Shown here in pieces: positions 1 to 7,372 of a DNA stretch of 7,812 bases (its first letter is position 1; every line of letters starts with the position of its first letter). Below the pieces are notes generated by a model, which saw only the letters and a list, made by a program, of their open reading frames with translations, was not told the origin of the DNA and searched no databases. The DNA comes from Ignavibacteriales bacterium CG12_big_fil_rev_8_21_14_0_65_30_8 (GTDB lineage Bacteria; Bacteroidota; Ignavibacteria; Ignavibacteriales; Ignavibacteriaceae): positions 1 through 7,812 of the forward strand of contig PFGS01000075.1 in assembly GCA_002783525.1 (NCBI GenBank). The letters are read 5' to 3'. The translations under genes and the position numbers were made by a program.

Positions 1-829
1 TGAAAATAGTGACACCTCAAAAGTATATGCTTCCGGAAAATTTTATGTTGTTTTTCCAGAAGTAATATTAAATAGTTCTATAACTACAGATAAATTGGAA
101 GGAACCGAACTCTTTCCAACAGATCTTAAAAACACTTTCAATATTACTACAAACTTTGAAATACAAAATGAGTTATATCCCGGTTATATAAGTGAAGTTA
201 GAATTATTGAAAATCATAAAATTTATTACCCAATAATTATTGATAGAATTTATAATACTTTAGTACGCCAATATTATTGGGATGCAAATAGAAAGTTTAC
301 ATTTACTGCCAGAGATATAAAACCGGGGAATGAATATCGTCAATTAAATTTTATGGATACAAATAGATTTAATTCAAAAAATGTATCCGCTCAATATGAT
401 GGCATTGAGTATTCAAGATTTTTTAAACAGGGAGCTAAAGATATAAATGGAGGAGAAATCCTTATAAAATTTAATGATAAATTTGCAGATTATATGAATG
501 TCAATTTTACTTTCAGAGCTCCTGAGAAAAATTATGGTGATATTTATTTAGTGGGTGCATTTAATAATTGGTTAATTAGTAATAATTATAAGATGAATAG
601 GGATGTTGATCTATATTCCATCAAGCTAAGTTTAAAAAGAGGAATTTATGATTATCAATATGTTGCAGCAGTTGGAAACAGAAATGGTAAAATAAGCTAT
701 GACTGGCAAATATTAGAAGGTAACTCCTGGGACACAAAAAATGAATATCATATCTTTTTATATTATAATGATCCCGACCTTGGCGGCTATGATAGAATTA
801 TTGGTTATACTTTAGTAAAAAGTAAATAA
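1..829 (+). CDS. Type IX secretion system plug-domain protein (DUF5103), 5'-truncated
   Basis: The reading frame is open from base 2 to the TAA at 827-829, giving 275 visible residues. Proteins of this family usually have a little over 400 residues, so the N-terminal third and the start codon lie outside the window. Recognition rests on the C-terminal half. An E-set or carbohydrate-binding-module-like strand, YLVGAFNNW (bases 545-571), is followed by a segment ending YDYQYV and then by GNSWDTKNEYHIFLYYNDP and a GGYDRIIGY tail, all typical of DUF5103. In Flavobacterium, a Plug protein of this kind closes the periplasmic side of the giant SprA translocon of the T9SS, so a periplasmic or outer-membrane-associated role is inferred here. 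The TTG at base 95 is an internal codon, not the start, because the frame and the family similarity continue upstream of it. The next gene begins one base after the stop, which indicates co-transcription. Family assignment is fairly secure; function as a plug in this organism is inferred. Confidence 0.82.
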   Translation, partial: ENSDTSKVYASGKFYVVFPEVILNSSITTDKLEGTELFPTDLKNTFNITTNFEIQNELYPGYISEVRIIENHKIYYPIIIDRIYNTLVRQYYWDANRKFTFTARDIKPGNEYRQLNFMDTNRFNSKNVSAQYDGIEYSRFFKQGAKDINGGEILIKFNDKFADYMNVNFTFRAPEKNYGDIYLVGAFNNWLISNNYKMNRDVDLYSIKLSLKRGIYDYQYVAAVGNRNGKISYDWQILEGNSWDTKNEYHIFLYYNDPDLGGYDRIIGYTLVKSK

Positions 830-830
830 T

Positions 831-1826
831 ATGGAAAAAATTAAAATTGGTGTTATTGGAACAGGACATTTAGGAAAACTCCACACTAAAATGTTTTCAC
901 AAATAAATAACTGTGAATTAGTTGGAGTATATGATATTGATAATGATGTCAAAAATTTAGTCGCTGAAGAATTTAGTGTTAAATCTTTTAACAATGTTGA
1001 AAAACTATTAGAACAAACAGATGCTGTTTCTGTTGCTGCCGTTACAAGCGAACACTTTAAAATTGTTAAACAATGTTTGTTAAGTTATAAACATGTTTTT
1101 GTTGAAAAACCGATTACATCAACAATATCAGAAGCTGAAGAATTAGTAAAAATAAGTAATGAGAAAAAATTAAATCTTCAGGTTGGACATATAGAAAGAT
1201 TTAATCCTGCCTTACTTGCATTGGAAAAATATATTTCGAATCCTTTGTTTATCCAAACAGACAGACTTGCACAATTTAATCCCCGCGGTACAGATGTAGC
1301 TGTTGTTCTCGATCTTATGATACATGATATTGATATTATTTTAAGTTTGATTAAAAGCAGAGTCAAAAATGTTGAAGGCAGTGGCGTAGCCGTGGTCTCT
1401 GATAATATTGATATTGCAAATGCAAGAATATCCTTTGAAAACGGTGCTGTTGCAAATGTAACTGCCAGCAGAATATCTCAGAAAAAAATGAGAAAGATGA
1501 GGATCTTTCAAAAGGATACATATTTATCATTGGATTTTGTTACGGGTACATCAGAAGTTTATAGATTAATACCAACTCAGGAGAAAATAAATTCTCACAC
1601 AATATCATTTGGAGAAATTGGTATTGGTGAAAACAAAAAAAGAGTAATATATGAACAGCCTCAAATTGAAGAAGTAAATGCTTTAAAATACGAATTGGAG
1701 TTATTCATAAATTCTATCAATAATAAAACAAAGCCTATGGTTTCAGGCGAAGACGGACACAGAGCTTTAAGAATTGCTGATCTGATATTAAAGAAAATAG
1801 AAGAATCAAAAACAGTTCAATTATGA
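831..1826 (+). CDS. Gfo/Idh/MocA-family NAD(P)-dependent sugar oxidoreductase
   Basis: A 331-residue protein, the usual length for the family. It starts with a Rossmann fold: the glycine-rich loop GVIGTGHLG is at residues 7-15, and Asp35 in VYDID sits at the end of the second strand, where it should bind the NAD ribose. The family EKP motif is at residues 92-94, with the lysine expected in catalysis, and DLMIHDID (161-168) supplies the D-x3-H pair typical of the C-terminal substrate domain. The stretch QVGHIERFNPAL (117-128) resembles nucleotide-sugar dehydrogenases of the GnnA type, which oxidise C3 of UDP-GlcNAc for amino-sugar lipid A. I do not see the partner aminotransferase (GnnB), so the substrate stays open; inositol or other sugar dehydrogenase activity is possible. 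It begins one base after the T9SS plug gene and overlaps the lipoprotein gene by four bases, so it is probably translated in step with envelope genes. No Shine-Dalgarno sequence precedes the ATG. Confidence 0.88.
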   Translation: MEKIKIGVIGTGHLGKLHTKMFSQINNCELVGVYDIDNDVKNLVAEEFSVKSFNNVEKLLEQTDAVSVAAVTSEHFKIVKQCLLSYKHVFVEKPITSTISEAEELVKISNEKKLNLQVGHIERFNPALLALEKYISNPLFIQTDRLAQFNPRGTDVAVVLDLMIHDIDIILSLIKSRVKNVEGSGVAVVSDNIDIANARISFENGAVANVTASRISQKKMRKMRIFQKDTYLSLDFVTGTSEVYRLIPTQEKINSHTISFGEIGIGENKKRVIYEQPQIEEVNALKYELELFINSINNKTKPMVSGEDGHRALRIADLILKKIEESKTVQL

Positions 1827-2428
1827 TAAAAAAATCTTTTCTAATTATAATATTAATTTTCTCTTTATCAGGCTGCGGTGTAATAAAAGAGTTGACAAAT
1901 TTATCACGTCTCCAATTTAAACTTGCAAATTTAGAATCTATTAAACTTGGTGGAATAAATATAAATAACAAAAGAAGTTTAAAAGATTTTTCGTCAATAG
2001 ATGTTCTGAAGTTATCAACATCTTTTGTCCGTGGTGACCTTCCACTTGAATTTAATTTAAATGTTGAAGTAAAAAATCCGAATGCAGAAAATAATTCTTC
2101 AAATAGATCGGATATTAGTTTAAGTTCTTTTCCCTGGAGATTATTTATTGATGGCAAAGAAGCTGTACAAGGCAATATATCTTCACCTGTAAATATTCCT
2201 TCTGACAGAAGTTTGTCCAACGTAAATGTTAGTGCTAAAATTGATTTAGTAAAATTTATAAAGGAAAAAGGTTATGAGGGGATAATTAATTTAGCGCTTT
2301 CACTTGTACAACAAAAAGATTCACCAACCAAAATTGAATTATTTGCAAAACCTGTTGTTAAAACACCAATGGGTAAAATTAATTATCCTGAAGAAATTAA
2401 AATTGTAAGTATGAATTACACTAAATAA
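1823..2428 (+). CDS. LEA14-like (LEA type 2) lipoprotein
   Basis: A 201-residue predicted lipoprotein. Residues 1-17 form a lysine-plus-hydrophobic signal peptide ending in the lipobox LSGC, so Cys18 should be the lipidated N-terminus after signal peptidase II cleavage. No aspartate follows the cysteine, and there is no clear acidic export tag of the Bacteroidetes surface-lipoprotein kind, so the side of the membrane is unknown. The mature part is predicted to be all-beta, and the phrase NLNVEVKNPNAEN (about residues 77-89) is the hallmark of LEA type 2 (water-stress/hypersensitive response) domains. It is followed by a strand with a 'FIDGKEAVQGN' turn, as in that fold. The biochemical role of bacterial LEA14-like lipoproteins is not established. 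The ATG overlaps the previous stop as ATGA, indicating translational coupling to the sugar dehydrogenase. Lipoprotein status is solid; the LEA14 assignment is moderately confident. Confidence 0.78.
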   Translation: MIKKSFLIIILIFSLSGCGVIKELTNLSRLQFKLANLESIKLGGININNKRSLKDFSSIDVLKLSTSFVRGDLPLEFNLNVEVKNPNAENNSSNRSDISLSSFPWRLFIDGKEAVQGNISSPVNIPSDRSLSNVNVSAKIDLVKFIKEKGYEGIINLALSLVQQKDSPTKIELFAKPVVKTPMGKINYPEEIKIVSMNYTK

Positions 2429-2452
2429 TATTTTAAAATATAAATAACAATT

Positions 2453-3658
2453 ATGAGCAACATTAAAAGAAAAAAAGGTAGAATTGGTATATTAACAGGA
2501 GGAGGAGATGTACCCGGATTAAATCCGGCTATCAGATCCATAACGATCAGAGCTTTACGGGAAGGGTTTGAAGTGATTGGGATAAAAAGGGGTTGGGGTG
2601 GATTGATTGATATTATAAGGGAGAAAGATGCGGATAACAGTAACAATATTATTAAACTGTCTGAAGAACTGGTAAATAGAACAGGGAGAACAGGCGGTAC
2701 ATTTTTACATACTTCAAGAACAAGAGCCAGCCATGTTCCGGCAAAAAATATTCCTCATCATTTAAGAGAAAAGTATAAAGACGAAGTGAATGATCTTACA
2801 CCGGAAGTTTTAAAAAATTTAGATTTTTTAGGTCTCGATTATTTAATACCTATTGGTGGAGATGATACTCTAAGTTATGGTGTTCATCTACACGAACAAG
2901 GTTTTAAAGTTGTTGCAATTCCAAAAACTATGGATAATGATGTACCCGGAACTGATTATTGTATTGGATTCAGCACTTGTGTAACCAGAACAATTGAAAT
3001 GACACATAGCCTTAGAACAACTGCAGGCTCACACGAAAGATTTTTAGTAATTGAAGTCTTTGGTAGATATGCTGGATTTTCATCTTTACTGCCTACAATG
3101 GCAGGCGCTGCCAACAGATGTATTATTCCTGAATATAAATTTAATATTGAAAGATTAACTGAACTTTTAGTTGAGGATAGACATACAAATCCCAGTAAAT
3201 ATTCTGTTGTATTAGTTTCTGAAGGTTCAATGTTTGATGGTGGTGAAATGATCTTTGAAGACTCATCTACCGATATGTTCGGGCATAAAAAACTTGGAGG
3301 AATAGGAGATCTTATTTCTGCGGAATTAAAGGAACTCTCACCTAAACACAATAAAGGTAAAAGGATCAATGTTATAAATCAAAGACTAGGATATTTAGTA
3401 AGAAGCGGAATGCCGGATGCCCTGGACTCAATTGTACCGATGGCTTACGGAAATTTAGCATTAGATCTTATACTTAAAAAAGTTACGGGTAAGTTAGTAA
3501 ATCTTAAAAATGGAAAATATGGAAACGAAGATCTGAAGATTGTTACTTCATATAAAAAATTAGTTGATGTTGATAAATTTTATAATGTAAAAAGATTAAG
3601 ACCTAACTATAAAAGTTTCAGCGATAAACCATTTCTAATAATGACAAGTGAAATTTAA
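2453..3658 (+). CDS. pfp: 6-phosphofructokinase, probably pyrophosphate-dependent
   Basis: A complete 401-residue PfkA-superfamily enzyme that phosphorylates fructose 6-phosphate to the 1,6-bisphosphate in upper glycolysis, in the cytoplasm. Visible motifs are the phosphoryl-donor loop GILTGGGDVPGLN (12-24), GGDDT (135-139), PKTMDND with the catalytic aspartate (157-163), TTAGSHER (189-196), the substrate-binding FGRYAG (203-208) and the C-terminal RLGYLVRSGMPDALD. In ATP enzymes the second acidic position of GGDG is glycine and the residue before TIDND is also glycine. Here these are Asp138 and Lys158, the pair known to block ATP and favour pyrophosphate, so a PPi enzyme that can run reversibly is predicted. 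The length near 400 and the wording PKTMDND plus GTDYCIGFST fit the Propionibacterium-like PPi enzymes. Some relatives also act on sedoheptulose 7-phosphate. It lies 24 bases after the lipoprotein gene, probably as the last gene of that unit. The start has no Shine-Dalgarno sequence. Confidence 0.93.
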   Translation: MSNIKRKKGRIGILTGGGDVPGLNPAIRSITIRALREGFEVIGIKRGWGGLIDIIREKDADNSNNIIKLSEELVNRTGRTGGTFLHTSRTRASHVPAKNIPHHLREKYKDEVNDLTPEVLKNLDFLGLDYLIPIGGDDTLSYGVHLHEQGFKVVAIPKTMDNDVPGTDYCIGFSTCVTRTIEMTHSLRTTAGSHERFLVIEVFGRYAGFSSLLPTMAGAANRCIIPEYKFNIERLTELLVEDRHTNPSKYSVVLVSEGSMFDGGEMIFEDSSTDMFGHKKLGGIGDLISAELKELSPKHNKGKRINVINQRLGYLVRSGMPDALDSIVPMAYGNLALDLILKKVTGKLVNLKNGKYGNEDLKIVTSYKKLVDVDKFYNVKRLRPNYKSFSDKPFLIMTSEI

Positions 3659-3687
3659 TTTTATATAAATAATTAGTTTTATATCTA

Positions 3688-3711
3688 AAAAATTAAGTTA
3701 ACTGAAATTTT
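3688..3711. promoter_or_regulatory. Imperfect dyad, possible operator
   Basis: The sequence is symmetric around 3699/3700 at 10 of 12 positions per half, with a perfect AGTTAACT core (3696-3703). Its core covers the candidate -35 element upstream of the ROK kinase gene, the position expected of a repressor site. Dyads of this quality arise by chance in AT-rich DNA and no regulator is encoded nearby, so this is a weak call. Confidence 0.2.
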
Positions 3712-3725
3712 CATATCTATATAAT
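3698..3725 (+). promoter_or_regulatory. Candidate promoter for the ROK kinase-lptD unit
   Basis: TTAACT (3698-3703) and TATAAT (3720-3725) are separated by 16 bases, matching the general -35/-10 layout, with a perfect -10. It would start transcription roughly 70 bases before the kinase ATG. The Bacteroidetes-type -7 element TAnnTTTG is matched only imperfectly in the gap, by TTAATTTG at 3764-3771, and has no good -33 partner. TATAAT is cheap in AT-rich DNA, so confidence is low. That some promoter lies in this gap is likely, because it is the first gap over 25 bases in the window. Confidence 0.3.
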
Positions 3726-3799
3726 TTTACAAATAATCTCATAATTCCAATTTTAATCGAGCTTTAATTTGATTATTTTTCAATTAAAAAAATAATTTT

Positions 3800-4762
3800 A
3801 TGAAAAAGGAAAAATACGCGCTCGGTGTTGATATAGGCGGAACAAATATCAAAATGGGTATTGTTTCTGATACAGGGAAAATTGTATTTAAGACAATGTT
3901 GCCTACAAATAGAAAAGGCGGACCCGAAGAAGTCCTTTCTCAATTTAAAAAAGGAATTAAAAGTATACTTGGTGAAAAAAAATATAAAATTAAAGGAATT
4001 GGAATTGGTGCAGCCGGGTCTGTTTCATCAAAAAAAGGAACGGTTTCTAATCCCCCCAATGTACCGGGTTGGAAAGTAGTAAACATTGTAAAAATTATTA
4101 AAAAAGAATTTAATATTTCTGTGTTTATTGATAACGATGCTAATTCAGCAGCTATTGGAGAGATGCTTTTTGGTGCAGGTAAAAAAAATAATTCATTTGC
4201 ACTTATTACACTGGGAACAGGAGTAGGGGGAGGTTTAATTTTTGACAGAAAGATTTTTCAAGGCAGCACGGGGGCTGCCGGGGAAATTGGTCATATTTCA
4301 ATTGATCATAATGGAAGAAAATGTAATTGCGGATCCAGGGGTTGTGTAGAGGCATATGTGGGAAACCATTATCTGATGAAGATAGTAAAAGATGAACTTG
4401 CTGATCATAAAAATTCTAAAATATTAAAATTAATTAATAATGATACCAAATTATTAACACCTATCATTATCAACAAAGCTGCTAAATCAGGTGATAAATA
4501 TGCAAAACAAATAATTGAAAGAGTAGGATATTATGTAGGCAGTGCTCTTTCATCAGTAGCAAATTTATTAGAAATAGATACATTTATTATCGGTGGCGGA
4601 GTTTCTGCATTTGGTAAACCGTTGACTGATTCAATTAAAAAAACTCTTAGAAATAATGTTTTGAAAGTTTTGAAGAGTAGAATAAAAGTTTCTCAGGCTA
4701 AATTAAAGAATAATGCCGGTATGATAGGCGCTGCATCTTTAGTATTCTATAATCTGAAATAG
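3800..4762 (+). CDS. ROK-family sugar kinase, probably glucokinase
   Basis: A 320-residue ROK kinase of normal length and complete. The N-terminal phosphate loop DIGGTNIKMG (11-20) binds ATP. NPPNVPGW (84-91) is the sugar-contacting loop of glucokinase-like members. DNDANSAAIGE (111-121) contains the catalytic base Asp113. GTGVGGG (139-145) is the second phosphate loop. GEIGH (161-165) supplies the sugar-binding Glu162 and His165, and CNCGSRGC (175-182) provides the three zinc-binding cysteines that with His165 form the ROK zinc site. The set matches glucokinases converting glucose to glucose 6-phosphate with ATP, but close relatives act on fructose, N-acetylglucosamine or N-acetylmannosamine, so the substrate is inferred. 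There is no N-terminal helix-turn-helix, so it is an enzyme and not a NagC/Mlc repressor. It follows the phosphofructokinase by 141 bases, consistent with an upper-glycolysis grouping, and lies 16 bases before lptD. Confidence 0.92.
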   Translation: MKKEKYALGVDIGGTNIKMGIVSDTGKIVFKTMLPTNRKGGPEEVLSQFKKGIKSILGEKKYKIKGIGIGAAGSVSSKKGTVSNPPNVPGWKVVNIVKIIKKEFNISVFIDNDANSAAIGEMLFGAGKKNNSFALITLGTGVGGGLIFDRKIFQGSTGAAGEIGHISIDHNGRKCNCGSRGCVEAYVGNHYLMKIVKDELADHKNSKILKLINNDTKLLTPIIINKAAKSGDKYAKQIIERVGYYVGSALSSVANLLEIDTFIIGGGVSAFGKPLTDSIKKTLRNNVLKVLKSRIKVSQAKLKNNAGMIGAASLVFYNLK

Positions 4763-4778
4763 GATTACAAATTATTAG

Positions 4779-7346
4779 ATGAAAATTTTATATAATATTA
4801 TAATATTATTTGTATCCATTTTTATTTTGAGTTTTCAAAATTTTCTTACTGCACAAACTATAAACGACCTAAAAAAAACAAATTCAGATACACTATTAGT
4901 AAAGAAAATAAATAGTGATACTTTATTTACTAATCCTACAACTTCATCAACTGCAGATACAATAATTTATGCAAGTTCAAATGATTCATTAATTATTAAA
5001 GTTGTTGAAAAGAAAATGAACTTATACGGGAAAAGTGAGATCAAATTTAAATCTACAGATCTTAAAAGTGAATTAATTTATGTTGACTTTAATACCAACA
5101 CTTTGCAAGCTAGAGGAATAGAATCAGACAGTGTACCTGGACTTATGATAGGGCAGCCTGTATTAATTGAAGGAGATGATGCATACAGCGGAAGTAAAAT
5201 TGATTATAATTTTAAAACAACAAGGGGAATGATAACCTCAGCAAAAACTTCAGATGGTGATACATATTATACCGGTGAAAAAATTAACAAGGTAAATAAT
5301 AATACTTATTTTATTGCTGACGGAATTTATACTACTTGCGATCATAATCCACCTCACTATTATTTTTATTCTCCCAAAATGAAAATGATTCAAAACGAAC
5401 AAATAGTTGCAAGATGGGTTTGGTTGTACTTTGGCGGTGTACCATTTCCTGTTCCACTTCCTTTTGCAGTATTTCCAATCCAATCGGGCAGACGTTCCGG
5501 AATTCTTCCTCCTGCTTTTGGAAGTGATGCAAGATTTGGACAGTATCTTTCTCGGTTTGGATATTTTTGGGCGATAAATGATTATATGGATATAAATTTT
5601 ACTTCGGATTATTATACAAGGGGAAGTTACAGTTTAGCAAGCAGATTCAGATATGTTAAAAGGTATAACTACAGCGGAAACTTGGAAGTAGGATATAAAT
5701 TTTTTAAAACTGGCGAGTTAACAGATTTTGACAGAACAGAATCAAAAGATTGGCAGATAAGATGGCAGCATCATCAAAATATAAATCCAACTACAAGATT
5801 AGATGTAAACATTGATTTTGTTTCATCAAATTATTTGAATCTTACAAGTGTTGATCTAAGCCTGGTTTTAAGAAATGAAATTGTTTCAAATGCAACATTA
5901 TTTAAGACCTGGGATGAATCGGGAAACAGCCTTGCAATAAATTACAGCAGAAGACAGGTAATACAAACAAATGATATTAATGAAGTATTGCCAAGTATTT
6001 CATTCAATAAAGCACAAAGTTATCCATTTAAACAAAGCAACGATTATACAAATCAAAAATGGTATGAATTATTTGGGTACAATTATAACGGACAATTTCA
6101 GATCAACAGAAATAGAGTTGCGGGAGCTTTAACTTCAAGAGGAGGATTTTTACACACAATATCTGCAGGTTTATCTCCAAAGATAGGACACTTCAGTATT
6201 TCTCCTAATTTTAATTACCAGGAAAGATGGTACAACCAAAGAATTGAAAGAACGTATGAAGGCTTAAAAATTAATGGTTCCGATTCTATTGTAACCAATG
6301 ATGTTAAAGAAATAAATTTTGTAAGAACATTTAGTATGGGTGTTTCCGCTTCAACTAAATTTTATGGAATGGTTAGTCCTCATATATTTGGAATTGCAGC
6401 TATTAGACACACAGTAAATCCAAGTATATCATATAATTTTCAACCGGATTTTTCTACACCAAGTTGGGGATATTATGGTTCTTATGTGAATTCTAGTGGA
6501 CAAACAATTAAGTATAATATATTTGAAAGAGAAATATACGGCGGTGCTCCAGCGGGAGAAACACAAAGTATTTCATTCAATGTTTCAAATATTTTTGAAA
6601 TGAAAACAGAAGTTGATCCAACTGATACTACATCTAAAGAAAAGAAAATACAATTATTAAATTTATCAGCCGGTTTAAGTTATAATTTTGCCGCTGATAG
6701 CTTAAAACTTTCAAATTTATTTGTCAGTTATCGTACACAAGTCGGTAGTCTGTTTAGTTTTTCTGGTTCATCCAGTTTTACTTTTTATGATTATGTAGAG
6801 GGTGTTGGTTTTGTTAACAGATTTTTAGCTAACGAAGGGAAAGGACTTTTTAGGATGACAAGTTTTAATTTTTCCGTCTCAACTCATTTGGCAGGATCAA
6901 GAAATAATGATGATGTAAAAAAAGATTCAACAGAACAAAAAGATGCATTATCTCTCATTCAGGAAAGTAATATTATGACTAGGGGATTATATGAAGAGAG
7001 AGATGCAGATTTTACTATTCCCTGGGATGTATCATTAAATTTTAATTATTCAATATTTAAACCGTCACCATCAATTTCAAATGTATTTTCAAATCTAAAT
7101 GCCAATGTAAATTTTAATCTTACTAAAAACTGGAATTTATCTTTTACAGGCAGTTATGATTTTGACAGACACGAATTTGTTGCACCACAGATTAGAATTT
7201 CAAGAGATTTGCACGCCTGGATTATGAACTTTGTTTGGAATCCCATTGGAACTTACAGAGGTTACAGACTTGAAATTAGAGTAAAAGCACCTCAACTGTC
7301 AGATCTAAAACTAACAAAAAGAGATCAGTTCTTTAGCGGAAGATAG
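4779..7346 (+). CDS. lptD: LPS-assembly outer-membrane protein LptD
   Basis: A complete 855-residue outer-membrane protein. Residues 1-26 are a signal peptide with cleavage near LTAQ, followed by a Ser/Thr/Asn-rich linker to about residue 75 containing two NSDTL copies. Residues about 76-205 form the periplasmic OstA/LptA-like jellyroll: repeated short strands (YGKSEIKFKS, LIEGDDAYSGSKIDYNF) ending with TTCDHNPPHYYFYSPKMKM. The rest is the barrel, beginning with the conserved segment VPFPVPLPFAVFPIQSGRRS (221-240) and SGILPPAFG, then many alternating aromatic beta strands to a WNPIGTYRGYRLEIRVKAP end. LptD with the lipoprotein LptE inserts lipopolysaccharide into the outer leaflet. No lptE is in the window. 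The only cysteine in the whole protein is Cys187, so the two inter-domain disulfides of Escherichia coli LptD cannot form. It starts 16 bases after the ROK kinase stop with no promoter space or Shine-Dalgarno sequence, so it is probably co-transcribed with that gene. Confidence 0.9.
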   Translation: MKILYNIIILFVSIFILSFQNFLTAQTINDLKKTNSDTLLVKKINSDTLFTNPTTSSTADTIIYASSNDSLIIKVVEKKMNLYGKSEIKFKSTDLKSELIYVDFNTNTLQARGIESDSVPGLMIGQPVLIEGDDAYSGSKIDYNFKTTRGMITSAKTSDGDTYYTGEKINKVNNNTYFIADGIYTTCDHNPPHYYFYSPKMKMIQNEQIVARWVWLYFGGVPFPVPLPFAVFPIQSGRRSGILPPAFGSDARFGQYLSRFGYFWAINDYMDINFTSDYYTRGSYSLASRFRYVKRYNYSGNLEVGYKFFKTGELTDFDRTESKDWQIRWQHHQNINPTTRLDVNIDFVSSNYLNLTSVDLSLVLRNEIVSNATLFKTWDESGNSLAINYSRRQVIQTNDINEVLPSISFNKAQSYPFKQSNDYTNQKWYELFGYNYNGQFQINRNRVAGALTSRGGFLHTISAGLSPKIGHFSISPNFNYQERWYNQRIERTYEGLKINGSDSIVTNDVKEINFVRTFSMGVSASTKFYGMVSPHIFGIAAIRHTVNPSISYNFQPDFSTPSWGYYGSYVNSSGQTIKYNIFEREIYGGAPAGETQSISFNVSNIFEMKTEVDPTDTTSKEKKIQLLNLSAGLSYNFAADSLKLSNLFVSYRTQVGSLFSFSGSSSFTFYDYVEGVGFVNRFLANEGKGLFRMTSFNFSVSTHLAGSRNNDDVKKDSTEQKDALSLIQESNIMTRGLYEERDADFTIPWDVSLNFNYSIFKPSPSISNVFSNLNANVNFNLTKNWNLSFTGSYDFDRHEFVAPQIRISRDLHAWIMNFVWNPIGTYRGYRLEIRVKAPQLSDLKLTKRDQFFSGR

Positions 7347-7372
7347 GATAAATTTAGTTTTTAATACCACAC

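Larger units (their letters stand above)
3659..3799. other. AT-rich intergenic gap between the two transcription units
   Basis: This 141-base stretch is very AT-rich and holds no open frame or RNA gene that I can recognise. I found no GC-containing hairpin that would make a convincing intrinsic terminator for the phosphofructokinase unit. An 8-base direct repeat TTTTATAT occurs at 3659-3666 and 3677-3684, and a 9-bp all-AT inverted repeat (3772-3780 with 3788-3796) abuts the next start codon. Both are easily expected by chance in such composition. The only regulatory candidates are annotated separately. Confidence 0.6.

Noticed and set aside
95..97. TTG codon as the start of the first gene
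   Set aside because: The same frame is open back to base 2 and the residues there continue the family pattern, so the gene begins before the window.
1735..2220. Minus-strand open frame of 161 codons
   Set aside because: It lies opposite the end of the sugar dehydrogenase and most of the lipoprotein gene, both well supported on the + strand, and its product shows no recognisable domain or signal.
2956..3369. Minus-strand open frame of 137 codons
   Set aside because: It is fully antisense to the conserved core of the phosphofructokinase; the composition is what an antisense shadow would give.
3772..3796. 9-bp inverted repeat just before the ROK kinase ATG, as a translation-blocking hairpin or terminator
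   Set aside because: All pairs are A-U with a 7-base loop, so it would be barely stable; such repeats are common in this composition.
3861..4079. Second + strand frame of 72 codons inside the ROK kinase gene
   Set aside because: It is an alternative frame within a gene with a full set of ROK motifs and has no independent support.
4870..4930. Repeated NSDTL segments in the LptD N-terminal linker as a functional repeat
   Set aside because: Only two copies in a low-complexity Ser/Thr/Asn linker that is normally variable in these proteins.
5250..5532. Two overlapping minus-strand open frames within lptD
   Set aside because: They are opposite the most conserved part of LptD, overlap each other in different frames and have no ribosome binding site or family features.
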